A stretch of DNA of 37,816 nt from the NCBI GenBank assembly GCA_910574865.1, contig CAJTDN010000024.1, positions 1 to 37,816 on the forward strand, written 5' to 3'. The translations under genes were made by a program, and so were the position numbers. This stretch comes from Lachnospiraceae bacterium. Lineage in GTDB: Bacteria; Bacillota; Clostridia; Lachnospirales; Lachnospiraceae. The notes beneath the pieces are model-generated. The model ran no database searches and had not been told where the DNA came from. It saw only the letters and a program-made list of their open reading frames with translations. Position 1 is the stretch's first letter; each line of letters starts with the position of its first letter. Below, piece after piece: positions 1-6,389 of the stretch.

Positions 1-1
1 T

Positions 2-150
2 TCCTCCATTACCGACTTGAAATTCAAGGCGCTGCTCTGCCTGATGTTTTCTTCCGGCCTGCGCATCGGCGAGGCACGGCATTTGAAATGCCCGGACATC
101 GAACATTCAAAGAACCGTATCCTGGTCCGTGCCTCCAAGAACCGTTCTTC
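2..150 (+). pseudogene. Tyrosine recombinase fragment of an IS91-type element
   Basis: The frame is open from the left edge and encodes part of a tyrosine recombinase catalytic domain. The segment SSGLRIGEA carries the first catalytic arginine of that family. It is followed by a stretch resembling the beta-sheet that carries the conserved lysine (SKNRSSR). The family-like sequence stops near 145-150, where the neighbouring frame becomes IS91 transposase. The remaining catalytic His-x-x-Arg and Tyr regions are absent. In several IS91 elements a small integrase gene precedes the transposase, so this is best read as the front part of such a pair fused to the transposase by an internal deletion. 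It is surely non-functional. The N-terminal part lies outside the window. Confidence 0.7.
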
Positions 151-708
151 CAGGTCCTCCACACATGGAACCAGGAACTGCCCTACCACGTGCACATGCA
201 CTGCATCGTGTCCGGCGGGAGACTGATGCCGGACCGCAAGATACGGAAGGCGGGAGGCCGCTTCTTCATCCCGGTAAGGGTGCTCCGGGACAAGTTCAAG
301 GGGAAGTACCTTGCCGGCCTTGACTCCCTTTACAAAGGCGGAAAGCTGGCGTTTTCTTCCACTTGTGAAGGGTTGCGCGACACCCGCGGATGGGCAGGGT
401 TCCGTGACGGCCTTTACAAGAAGGAATGGTGTCCCTACATAAAGGAAACCTTCAACGGGTTCGGCAACGCCATGGAATATCTGGGAAGGTACACCCACAA
501 GATCGCGATATCGAACAGCCGAATCCTGTCCGTTGACGAACGGCGGGTGACCTTTTCCGTCCAGGGACGCCGGCGTTTCAAGGAACGGTATGCCAACCTT
601 TCCATGGCCGAACTGCTGAAGGCGGCCTGGGACGTTGACATCCATGTCTGCCCAGAATGTGGCTGCCGGAACATGCAACACTTGGGAAGGACTTATGGCG
701 CTTCCTAG
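148..708 (+). pseudogene. IS91-family HUH transposase, N-terminally truncated
   Basis: The reading frame shows the IS91/Y2 transposase core. It starts with LHTWNQELPYHVHMHCIVSG, whose HVHMH is the HUH metal-binding motif of rolling-circle transposases, followed by an SGG loop. Further on, the conserved YLGRYTHKIAISNSRI block is present, and the C-terminus ends in a cysteine motif (CPECGC) followed by HLGRTYG. About 100 or more N-terminal residues, including the usual zinc-finger segment, are missing because the frame joins an integrase remnant around 145-150. There is no start codon with a ribosome site in front of the family-like part. This is a dead element; the sequence to about 900 is probably its far end. 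Confidence 0.85.
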
Positions 709-937
709 GGCGGGACGTCGTCTCACTGAACACCGTTTTTTTCAAAGGCCTCCGCAAGAAGGTCCGCGAAGCATGCACTTTTCTAAAAAGCACTCATGAA
801 ACACATGCAAAAACAAGTTTCATGCCGACGGTTCCGTACAAAAATTTCCGCATTTTCACCAAACGGAAGGAATACAATCCCCATACACGGGTCGGCTAAA
901 CGTCCGGGGCTTGGTACAATTGGAAAGAATCATATCC

Positions 938-972
938 AGAGCAGTTCTTGTTTAAATCAGAACTGCTCTTTT
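938..972 (+). terminator. Rho-independent terminator-like hairpin
   Basis: An 11-bp perfect stem (AGAGCAGTTCT, 938-948, with AGAACTGCTCT, 959-969) encloses a 10-nt loop and runs into TTTT. It lies downstream of the IS91 remnant and would stop rightward transcription from it. IS91 elements also carry a hairpin at their terminus, so it may mark the end of that element. Confidence 0.7.
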
Positions 973-1283
973 GTCGGCTCTAGATATGATACTTTCCTAA
1001 TGAATTATAGCACTTCAAGTGTTGCCTTGCCCAGAACCATGACTTCAAGGGTGCGGACGATTATAAGGAAAGCGATATGCGCATTATAGTTTGGACAGTT
1101 ACATGCTCTCATAAGGAAATTCTCCCTTTTTGATTTTGCATGTAGAACTTATCAAATAAATCAATTGCACTTTTGTGCAATCAATTCGCTTGAAGAATTG
1201 ATACTATTTTTCCAGATGATTTTGGTTCGGGGGATAAAGGAAAGGGGGAAATGAAAATTTGTTGAAAATTTAAAAAAAGAGTA
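973..1283. other. Intergenic stretch with two palindromes, no gene
   Basis: I see no supportable gene between the IS91 remnant and the promoter at 1284. The stretch holds a perfect palindrome ATTGCAC-TTTT-GTGCAAT (1164-1181) and directly beside it TCAATTC-7 nt-GAATTGA (1181-1201). Neither is followed by a T-tract, so they look more like protein-binding or structured sites than terminators. The ATTGCAC half-site recurs near the XRE gene (2416-2455). Confidence 0.5.
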
Positions 1284-1314
1284 TTGACTTGTCCCCGGGG
1301 GCAGGTTGTAAAGT
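1284..1314 (+). promoter_or_regulatory. MerR-type promoter/operator
   Basis: TTGACT (1284-1289) and TAAAGT (1309-1314) are separated by 19 bp. The spacer and its edges contain a dyad, ACTTGTCCCC-GGGGGCAGGT (1287-1306), matching at 8 of 10 paired positions. A dyad filling an over-long 19-bp spacer is the hallmark of promoters controlled by MerR-family regulators. A 17-bp alternative with -10 TGTAAA (1307-1312) exists. No MerR gene is visible nearby. The site precedes the 203-aa gene by 25 bp. Confidence 0.6.
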
Positions 1315-1338
1315 AGTAGTCAAGAGGAGGCGATATAA

Positions 1339-1950
1339 ATGGGATACAGTAGAGGTTGGATTGAGAAAAACATGGAAACAAATCCAAAGTTTGCCAAATT
1401 GTCTCAAGCGCAGGAACAGCTTGCCACAGAGCCAATGGGACAGGAAGAAGTAGAAAGGATAAGAGAGGCTCTTGGATGTTCTTTTTCAAAGCCGATGAAC
1501 AAGTGGGAAAAAGAGGATGTCGAATTGGCGGTGGAAGTGGTTAGGAATATGGCAGGGTGCGTTTTATGCTTTGACAGGATGGCATCACTTTTTGACAATG
1601 ATGCGCCTTTTCATCCAACTGTTCAGGCTTGGGTGGAAGAATTGTACTGTTATTTTTCCAGAGGGGGCAAAAGCCATGATTGGGAAGCAAATACCACGGA
1701 AATGGTTTGCAGGCCATATACCATTTTTTTCAAGGATGGCGATTTGACGGAACCCGTTATAGAGATGTATGGGGAAGAAAAGGGTCGTTTTTTATTCATG
1801 GCCATCTTCTACTTTGGATACCATGATGAAATAAAGGAGCGGGGGCTGATGCCGGAATGGAGCCGCTTGTTTTCAAGCGGCGATACGAGCGATAAGCGGA
1901 GCGTTTGTGAGCCGGATTGCGTTAGCAAACCGGGGGTTTCGGAGGAATAA
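1339..1950 (+). CDS. Hypothetical protein, 203 aa
   Basis: I do not recognise this protein. The start is supported by an AGAGGAGG ribosome site ending 8 nt upstream (1323-1330). The product is acidic, soluble and mostly helical in appearance, rich in Glu, Trp and aromatic residues, with no signal peptide or membrane segment. The last 30 or so residues differ in character (SSGDTSDKRS onward) and are encoded by a dispersed repeat that occurs again at 12219-12276. The original C-terminus may therefore have been replaced or extended by repeat sequence. The gene stands alone behind a MerR-type promoter, suggesting induction by a small molecule. Its function is unknown. Confidence 0.75.
   Translation: MGYSRGWIEKNMETNPKFAKLSQAQEQLATEPMGQEEVERIREALGCSFSKPMNKWEKEDVELAVEVVRNMAGCVLCFDRMASLFDNDAPFHPTVQAWVEELYCYFSRGGKSHDWEANTTEMVCRPYTIFFKDGDLTEPVIEMYGEEKGRFLFMAIFYFGYHDEIKERGLMPEWSRLFSSGDTSDKRSVCEPDCVSKPGVSEE
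1860..1915 (+). repeat. REP-like dispersed repeat, copy A
   Basis: About 56 bp, containing a hairpin GCCGCTTG-TTTT-CAAGCGGC (1862-1881) followed by a conserved tail GATACGAGC...AAGCGGAGCG. An inverted copy with roughly eight mismatches lies at 12219-12276. Here it overlaps the 3' end of the 203-aa gene. Confidence 0.7.
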
Positions 1951-2079
1951 TATCGTCCGACATGCCGTCTGTCTATGGAATGGCCATGCCGTGGTTTATG
2001 TGACCGTGTACTTTATCGTCCGGCAAGCATTCTACAAAGAAAGGTATCGGCGGCATGTCGGGGCGTTGTTTCTGGATTG

Positions 2080-2346
2080 CTATGCAAAGCTATTAAAACC
2101 GAACAGCATGTTCATGTCGCAGTCCAGGATATGGCAGCAGGCATACAAAAGCGACACGGTGGGATTTTGCGTACCTCTTTCTATCCGGTTATAGGAATAG
2201 ATGGAAACGTCAACGCCGTTTGTCTGCAGTTTCGCGACCATGTCCGTCTGCTTGATGTTCATGGATTTTCGCAAGCGCGCGATATTTTGGCCGATGTCTA
2301 TGTTGTCTACTTGGATGATTCTGTCGATGCTACTTTCGCTTTTCAT
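2080..2346 (-). CDS. XRE-family helix-turn-helix repressor, 88 aa
   Basis: A small DNA-binding protein of the Cro/C1-XRE type. The sequence DIGQNIARLRKSMNIKQTDM begins the first helices. The family's recognition-helix pattern follows, with a YNRIERG segment (SxxSxxExG-like) and a PTVSLLYACCHIL dimer/packing helix. The start at 2346 is chosen because GGAGGTG stands 7 nt upstream; a longer frame from 2421 lacks a ribosome site. The gene is divergent from the DUF4230 gene at 2586 and the intergenic region contains two dyads (2390-2455), so autoregulation and control of that neighbour are likely. The opposite strand is open in places here, but those frames show no family resemblance. Confidence 0.8.
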   Translation of the reverse strand: MKSESSIDRIIQVDNIDIGQNIARLRKSMNIKQTDMVAKLQTNGVDVSIYSYNRIERGTQNPTVSLLYACCHILDCDMNMLFGFNSFA

Positions 2347-2389
2347 GGTGTCGCACCTCCATGTGATAATGTTTGCTTCAAATGTGTTG

Positions 2390-2455
2390 ACTGCACGCAG
2401 CGTGCAGTTATATCTGTGCAATATTTTATGGTTATTTATGCAAAAATAATTGCAC
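2390..2455. promoter_or_regulatory. Candidate operator dyads between XRE and DUF4230 genes
   Basis: ACTGCACG-CAG-CGTGCAGT (2390-2408) is a perfect 8+3+8 palindrome. A second pair of half-sites, GTGCAAT (2416-2422) and ATTGCAC (2449-2455), is spaced 26 bp apart and overlaps the -35 box of the rightward promoter. The location between divergent genes, one of them a repressor, suggests operators. Binding is inferred. Confidence 0.55.
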
Positions 2456-2478
2456 GAGAGCGCAATGAGTGATATAAT
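2450..2478 (+). promoter_or_regulatory. SigA-type promoter for the DUF4230 gene
   Basis: TTGCAC (2450-2455) and a perfect TATAAT (2473-2478) with a 17-bp spacer, about 108 bp upstream of the start codon at 2586. Confidence 0.75.
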
Positions 2479-2585
2479 GTACGAAGCGTATGGGGATATA
2501 CGGACAAGGAAATGATGTTCTGTCCGTCAGGAACAAGGCATATGTTTTATCGCAAAGGAAAATATGAATCTGGAGGAACGAGAAG

Positions 2586-3251
2586 ATGAAGAAAAAGCTG
2601 ATTATTGGCGCGGTGGCCGTCCTTGCCGTGATGCTTGCCTTGGCAGGGCTTGTCTTTTTTGTGCGTGACGTGGGAGGCAAGAATGACGAGATTAAGGAAC
2701 TGGAGGCAAAGCTGGAGGAGATGGAGCGAAAGCAAATCGCGACGGATGCCATCAAGGAAGAAATAAAGCAGATATCCAAATACTCCGCCTATGAGTTTGA
2801 TTATACTTCCATCCTATGCTTTTCGGATCAGAGCAAGCTTTTGGGTATCAAAATCCCGTTGACGGGGAGCCAGTTTATCGCGACGCTTGACGGAAAGATG
2901 AACATTGGTATAGACGGGGAAAAGATACAATTTACGGAGACGAAGGATTCCGAAGGGAGAGTCACACAAGTCACGCTCATGGTTCCGCACTCGGAAGTCC
3001 TGGACAATTACACGATTACTGACTCGCTGAAAATATATGATGAGAGAAGTAATATTTTTAACCCGGTCAAGGTGGAGGATTATAATAATCTGAGGGCCGA
3101 GGCCGAGCAAAAGGAAGCGGAAAAAGTGCAGGGGAGCGATATCCTGCAGAAGTCGGATGAATCCGTGAAATATTTGCTCATGTCACATTTCCAGGCGGTG
3201 TACGGAGATGGCGTGGAAATCAGGTATGAGTATCTGGAGGAAAAGGAATAA
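2586..3251 (+). CDS. DUF4230 domain-containing membrane-anchored protein
   Basis: A 221-aa protein with a hydrophobic N-terminal anchor (residues about 4-27, VLAVMLALAGLVFFV) and then a short charged coiled coil (residues about 33-63). A DUF4230 domain follows, shown by the patterns KIPLTGSQFIATLDGK, GIDGEKIQF, VTLMVPHSEVLDNYTI and FNPVKVEDYNN. The C-terminal domain should face outside the membrane. The role of DUF4230 proteins is not established. A GGAGG site (2573-2577) supports the start. The gene has its own promoter and is followed by a terminator hairpin, so it is a single-gene unit under probable XRE control. The last codons and the sequence just after the stop are duplicated at 3662. 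Confidence 0.85.
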   Translation: MKKKLIIGAVAVLAVMLALAGLVFFVRDVGGKNDEIKELEAKLEEMERKQIATDAIKEEIKQISKYSAYEFDYTSILCFSDQSKLLGIKIPLTGSQFIATLDGKMNIGIDGEKIQFTETKDSEGRVTQVTLMVPHSEVLDNYTITDSLKIYDERSNIFNPVKVEDYNNLRAEAEQKEAEKVQGSDILQKSDESVKYLLMSHFQAVYGDGVEIRYEYLEEKE

Positions 3252-3290
3252 GAAGCGCGTGGCAGGCGCAAGAAAGGATTTGCCAGGAAT
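3225..3290 (+). repeat. Direct repeat, copy 1 (3' end of DUF4230 gene)
   Basis: About 65 bp covering the codons for YEYLE plus the sequence after the stop. It recurs with roughly a dozen mismatches at 3662-3727. Confidence 0.75.
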
Positions 3291-3301
3291 ACCACACGCC
3301 T

Positions 3302-3339
3302 AAAAGAGATTTTGGTTAAAACAAACCGAAATCTCTTTT
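3302..3339 (+). terminator. Terminator hairpin after the DUF4230 gene
   Basis: AAAAGAGATTTTGGTT (3302-3317) pairs with AACCGAAATCTCTTTT (3324-3339) with a single G-T wobble and a 6-nt loop. Flanking A and T runs allow termination on either strand. Confidence 0.75.
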
Positions 3340-3393
3340 ATAGTGCCTTGAAAAAAGTGTGAGAAGAGGTATGCTAAAAGAAATTCAGGGATA

Positions 3394-3666
3394 AAGTATC
3401 CGTTGAGTTTCTCGGAGTTTATGACCGTGTATGAGGGAAACTGCTATGCCGGGTGGAACGAATACATTACTTATGGTGGCATTCCTCTCGTGGTACTGGC
3501 GGAAACAGAAGAACAGAAGATGGCGATGCTAGATAATTTGCCGAATGAAACCTATATCCGTGACATTGTGAAACGGAACAAGATTAAGAATATTGGCGAG
3601 ATGGAAGCCTTGTTGGACGTGTTGTCATCGGCAATAGCCGGTGAATGTGGTACGTTGAAAATATGA
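3394..3666 (+). pseudogene. DUF4143-type AAA ATPase, internal fragment
   Basis: The frame KYPLSFSEFMTVYEG, then NEYITYGGIPLVV and ETYIRDIVKRNKIKN, matches the centre of the large family of ATP-binding proteins with a DUF4143-type C-terminal half. Such proteins are about 400 residues; only about 90 remain. The Walker A and B regions are missing upstream and the nuclease-like C-terminal part is missing downstream. The sequence ends abruptly where a copy of the DUF4230 gene tail begins (3662). The TTG at 3403 lacks a ribosome site. This is a relic left by recombination. Confidence 0.75.
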
Positions 3667-3727
3667 GTATCTGGAGGGAGATGAATAAGAAGCGCATGGC
3701 AGGTATAAGAAAAGATTAGCCAGTAAC
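3662..3727 (+). repeat. Direct repeat, copy 2 (detached DUF4230 gene tail)
   Basis: It encodes YEYLEGDE and a stop in one frame, parallel to YEYLEEKE at the end of the intact DUF4230 gene, then continues into the same post-stop sequence. It is the tail of a second, lost DUF4230 gene or a partial duplication enclosing the ATPase fragment. Confidence 0.7.
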
Positions 3728-3757
3728 ACCAGAGACAAATCGTCAAGGACTTTTTGA

Positions 3758-3955
3758 TTGATTTCACAAAAAATTCACATTTCACGAATGTTTTACCAAA
3801 AGCAGGACGGAGAGGTGGTTTTATGTAATGCCTCCGCACAGGCAATCCGTAAAGCACAGTCTGCTTTTTCGGGTACTGTCGAAGCTATGGGTATTTCCAG
3901 TGAAGATGATGTGCAGACTCTTGTAAACGAAGTGCGATACGGAAAGAGCCGGTAA
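3758..3955 (+). pseudogene. AbrB/MazE-like antitoxin, N-terminal DNA-binding part missing
   Basis: The sequence from FYQKQDGEVVLCNASAQAIR through SEDDVQTLVNEVRYGK resembles the C-terminal half of antitoxins annotated as AbrB/MazE/SpoVT family partners of COG1569-type PIN toxins. The swapped-hairpin DNA-binding N-terminus normally found in front is absent. No good ribosome site precedes the TTG (3758) or ATG (3788). It ends one base before the start of the PIN toxin gene, the usual antitoxin-toxin order. A truncated remnant. Confidence 0.65.
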
Positions 3956-3956
3956 A

Positions 3957-4154
3957 ATGCGGGTATTGGTTGATACAAACATTCTTTTTTCCGCATTGGT
4001 TTTCCCAAGGTCAAGACCGGCGCAGGATCTGCTCCATGTGGCCGATAACCATGAGATGGTTCTGTGTGACCGCAATATCACGGAGCTGCGGGATATTTTG
4101 GGGCGGAAAGCACCCAAGTTCCTGCCAGATGCGGAAGTTCTGCTGGCGGAATAA
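3957..4154 (+). pseudogene. PIN-domain toxin (COG1569 type), C-terminally truncated
   Basis: The N-terminus MRVLVDTNILFSALVFP contains the first acidic residue of the PIN active site (Asp in VDTN). The second acidic region, CDRNITELRDIL, is also present. Full-length members are about 140 residues; this frame stops after 65, immediately after LPDAEVLLAE, so the remaining catalytic acidic residues are lost. It directly follows the antitoxin remnant. The pair was once a toxin-antitoxin system and is now inactive. Confidence 0.75.
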
Positions 4155-4175
4155 GCCTTACACCTTTTAAAAACG

Positions 4176-4213
4176 GAGAAGCCGGCTGTCTGTTTTCAGA
4201 TTGCCGGTTTCTC
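4176..4213. terminator. Hairpin downstream of the toxin remnant
   Basis: GAGAAGCCGGC (4176-4186) pairs with GCCGGTTTCTC (4203-4213), an 11-bp stem with one wobble. Only a weak T-run follows, so it may be a terminator remnant. Confidence 0.45.
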
Positions 4214-4305
4214 ATTTCGGTGCGCCCGGCGGCGCGCGTTTTTAACCAGTGAAAATCAGGAGATATTGATGAGGAACGTATATGATTTTCTGCTGAATCT
4301 GGATT

Positions 4306-4453
4306 GTTACTATTCACGGGGCTGTGCGCCCCGCCGCATGGCCACCGTCCGATAAAGTGATGGAGCCGGTGGGGCATCCAGCCCATTGCCGCAGGCAATT
4401 ATGAATGGCTGGATGCCGTTACAATCACGGCCGGTTAGGCCGTGAATTGTAAC
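4306..4453 (+). mobile_element. 148-bp MITE-like element, copy 1
   Basis: A non-autonomous element bounded by inverted ends GTTACTATTCACGG and CCGTGAATTGTAAC, and flanked by a perfect 8-bp direct repeat TCTGGATT (4298-4305 and 4454-4461). The interior is full of nested inverted repeats, such as GGGCTGTGCGCCC and GGCATCCAGCC paired with GGCTGGATGCC, and encodes nothing. The same 148-bp sequence occurs inverted at 10383-10530. Removing it and one target copy rejoins the flanks neatly. Confidence 0.9.
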
Positions 4454-4492
4454 TCTGGATTCGTTGGAGCTATAGAATGATGTTTTAGAGGA

Positions 4493-4521
4493 TTGCGTGA
4501 GGCTGGTGAATGTGGTACATT
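4493..4521 (+). promoter_or_regulatory. Promoter of the AAA-ATPase-like gene
   Basis: TTGCGT (4493-4498), 17-bp spacer and TACATT (4516-4521) preceded by TGTGG, an extended -10-like motif. It lies just beyond the MITE and 32 bp before the start codon. Confidence 0.5.
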
Positions 4522-4553
4522 ATATATTACATTAAGAATAGGGGAGGTGCTTT

Positions 4554-6128
4554 ATGGGAATTTATCTGAATCCAGGTAACAAAGGGTTTGAGCAAGCGAT
4601 TCGTTCTAAAATATATGTGGACAAAACGGAGTTGATTGCGTGTACGAACGAACTATTGAACACGGAAGAACGGTTTGTCTGTGTCAGCAGACCAAGGCGT
4701 TTCGGAAAATCCATGGCACTCAAGATGCTGGCGGCCTATTATGGGCGTGGCTATGATTCCAGGGAACTGTTTGCAGGGTTGAAAATAGAAAAAAATCCTT
4801 TTTTTGAGGAAAATTTAAACCAGTATGACGTGATTTATTTAAATATGCAGCAGTTTTTGATTGAGACAAAACCGGGAGCGGTGACGGATTATCTGGAGCG
4901 GGAAGTCGTGGAAGAACTCGGACGGGAATACGGGGGAACCCTTGGAGGGAGGGACTGGGGGCTGGCAGCCGCGTTACGGCGGATTTATGTGGAAACGGGG
5001 AAGCAGTTTGTTTTTCTGATTGACGAGTGGGATTGTGTGATGCGTGAACGTCAGGAATCGGAAGACATGCAAAAGCAATATCTTGATTTTTTGCGTAACC
5101 TTTTAAAGGATCAGGACTTTGTCGCGCTCGCTTACATGACGGGAATTCTGCCCGTCAAAAAGTATGGGAAACATTCGGCTCTTAACATGTTTTGGGAATA
5201 CTCGATGACGGATCAGGGATTTTTTGAGGAGTATACGGGCTTTACGGAGAACGAGGTCAAGGTACTTTGCAAGTGGTTTGACATGGATTTTGACCAGACG
5301 AGCAGTTGGTATGACGGTTACCAACTGACAAGATTTCCACATGTTTATAACCCGAAATCTATCGTGGAAGCAATGCGCCGCCGGAAATTTTTAAATTATT
5401 GGACTTCAACGGAGACCTATGAAGCACTAAAGCCCTATATTGACATGGACTTTGACGGGCTTCGTGCCGACATCGTGAAAATGCTCGGGGGAGGGCGTGT
5501 CAAGGTGAACACACTTACGTTCCAAAATGATATGAGGAATTTTGAAGTAAAGGACGATGTTTTGACGTTGCTTATTCATCTTGGTTATCTTGGATATGAT
5601 TCCGAGAAAGAGGAAGTATTTATTCCGAACAAGGAAATCGTCCGGGAATTTGAAAATGCGATGAGCGTCGGTGGCTGGTCGGAGGTTATGAAGGTTTTGA
5701 AGGCCTCTGAGCGGTTTCTTGAGGACACGCTCCGTTGCGATGGGGAGAAAGTAGCCGAAGGGCTTGACATGGCGCATATGGAGGTGGCCTCGATATTGAC
5801 CTATAATGACGAAAATTCGCTGGGGTGCGCCATCGGCCTCGCGTATTATAGCGCGAGGAAAGATTACAAGATGGTTCGGGAACTGCCCGCCGGACGGGGC
5901 TTTGCCGATGTCGTATTCTTGCCATTGCCTTTTAGCGATAAGCCTGCCCTCGTGGTCGAATTAAAGTATGACAAGTCTGCCGATACGGCTATCAAGCAGA
6001 TAAAAGAAAGAAGATATACAAAGGCGTTGGAAGGTTATGCGGGGGAAATCCTGCTTGTCGGCGTAAATTATGACAAGGACAATAAGAACAAGCCGCACAG
6101 CTGCGTGATTGAAAAGGTGAAAATTTAG
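4554..6128 (+). CDS. AAA-ATPase-like / PD-(D/E)XK nuclease-like protein
   Basis: A 524-aa protein with the two-part architecture known as AAA-ATPase-like (PF09820) followed by PDDEXK_9 (PF08011). The N-terminal part has a P-loop SRPRRFGKS (residues 45-53) and a Walker B LIDEWD (155-160). The C-terminal part shows the nuclease-fold signature: Asp452 in GFADVV, Glu469 and Lys471 in VVELK, and Gln482 in IKQI with a following Tyr. GGGGAGG (4541-4547) fixes the start. These proteins are abundant and often multi-copy in gut Clostridia and Bacteroidetes; their role is unproven. The gene stands alone between a MITE and a large palindrome. Confidence 0.9.
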   Translation: MGIYLNPGNKGFEQAIRSKIYVDKTELIACTNELLNTEERFVCVSRPRRFGKSMALKMLAAYYGRGYDSRELFAGLKIEKNPFFEENLNQYDVIYLNMQQFLIETKPGAVTDYLEREVVEELGREYGGTLGGRDWGLAAALRRIYVETGKQFVFLIDEWDCVMRERQESEDMQKQYLDFLRNLLKDQDFVALAYMTGILPVKKYGKHSALNMFWEYSMTDQGFFEEYTGFTENEVKVLCKWFDMDFDQTSSWYDGYQLTRFPHVYNPKSIVEAMRRRKFLNYWTSTETYEALKPYIDMDFDGLRADIVKMLGGGRVKVNTLTFQNDMRNFEVKDDVLTLLIHLGYLGYDSEKEEVFIPNKEIVREFENAMSVGGWSEVMKVLKASERFLEDTLRCDGEKVAEGLDMAHMEVASILTYNDENSLGCAIGLAYYSARKDYKMVRELPAGRGFADVVFLPLPFSDKPALVVELKYDKSADTAIKQIKERRYTKALEGYAGEILLVGVNYDKDNKNKPHSCVIEKVKI

Positions 6129-6239
6129 GAACCATGTCAGAAAAACAATGAATTTCTTGTTTGGAATTTTTTGGCTTGGGGGGAGAGCGCGTGACAGCAC
6201 TTTTCGGGCTTGGCGCTATCCTCCCACTTTTGGACGGCG

Positions 6240-6336
6240 GGGCTGTCGGGTAATGCGGAAAACCCACAATATATGGTGGCAAATCCAGATGCGCCACGGC
6301 ATATATTGTGGGCATGCAGTCATTACCCGACAGCCC
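6240..6336. repeat. 97-bp nested palindrome between convergent genes
   Basis: Three arms nest. GGGCTGTCGGGTAATG (6240-6255) pairs perfectly with 6321-6336. CCCACAATATATG (6263-6275) pairs perfectly with 6300-6312. GTGGC (6276-6280) pairs with 6293-6297. The element sits between two convergent genes and could act as a terminator in both directions, or be a small MITE of a second family. I see no clear target duplication. The rest of 6129-6389 holds nothing else I can support. Confidence 0.85.
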
Positions 6337-6389
6337 GGGTTTTTGCGGCAACTGTTTTTGCTTATGCCGTGCCGGAGGTCGCTTTTGGG

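Noticed and set aside
1975-2472. Long plus-strand open frame (165 codons) opposite the XRE gene
   Set aside because: No ribosome site and no recognisable family; the opposite strand encodes a clear XRE repressor with a good ribosome site.
4270-4350. 28-codon frame starting before MITE copy 1
   Set aside because: A ribosome-like AGGAG precedes it, but without the MITE the frame would be only 16 codons (MRNVYDFLLNLD then SLEL). Too short to call; it may be a relic.
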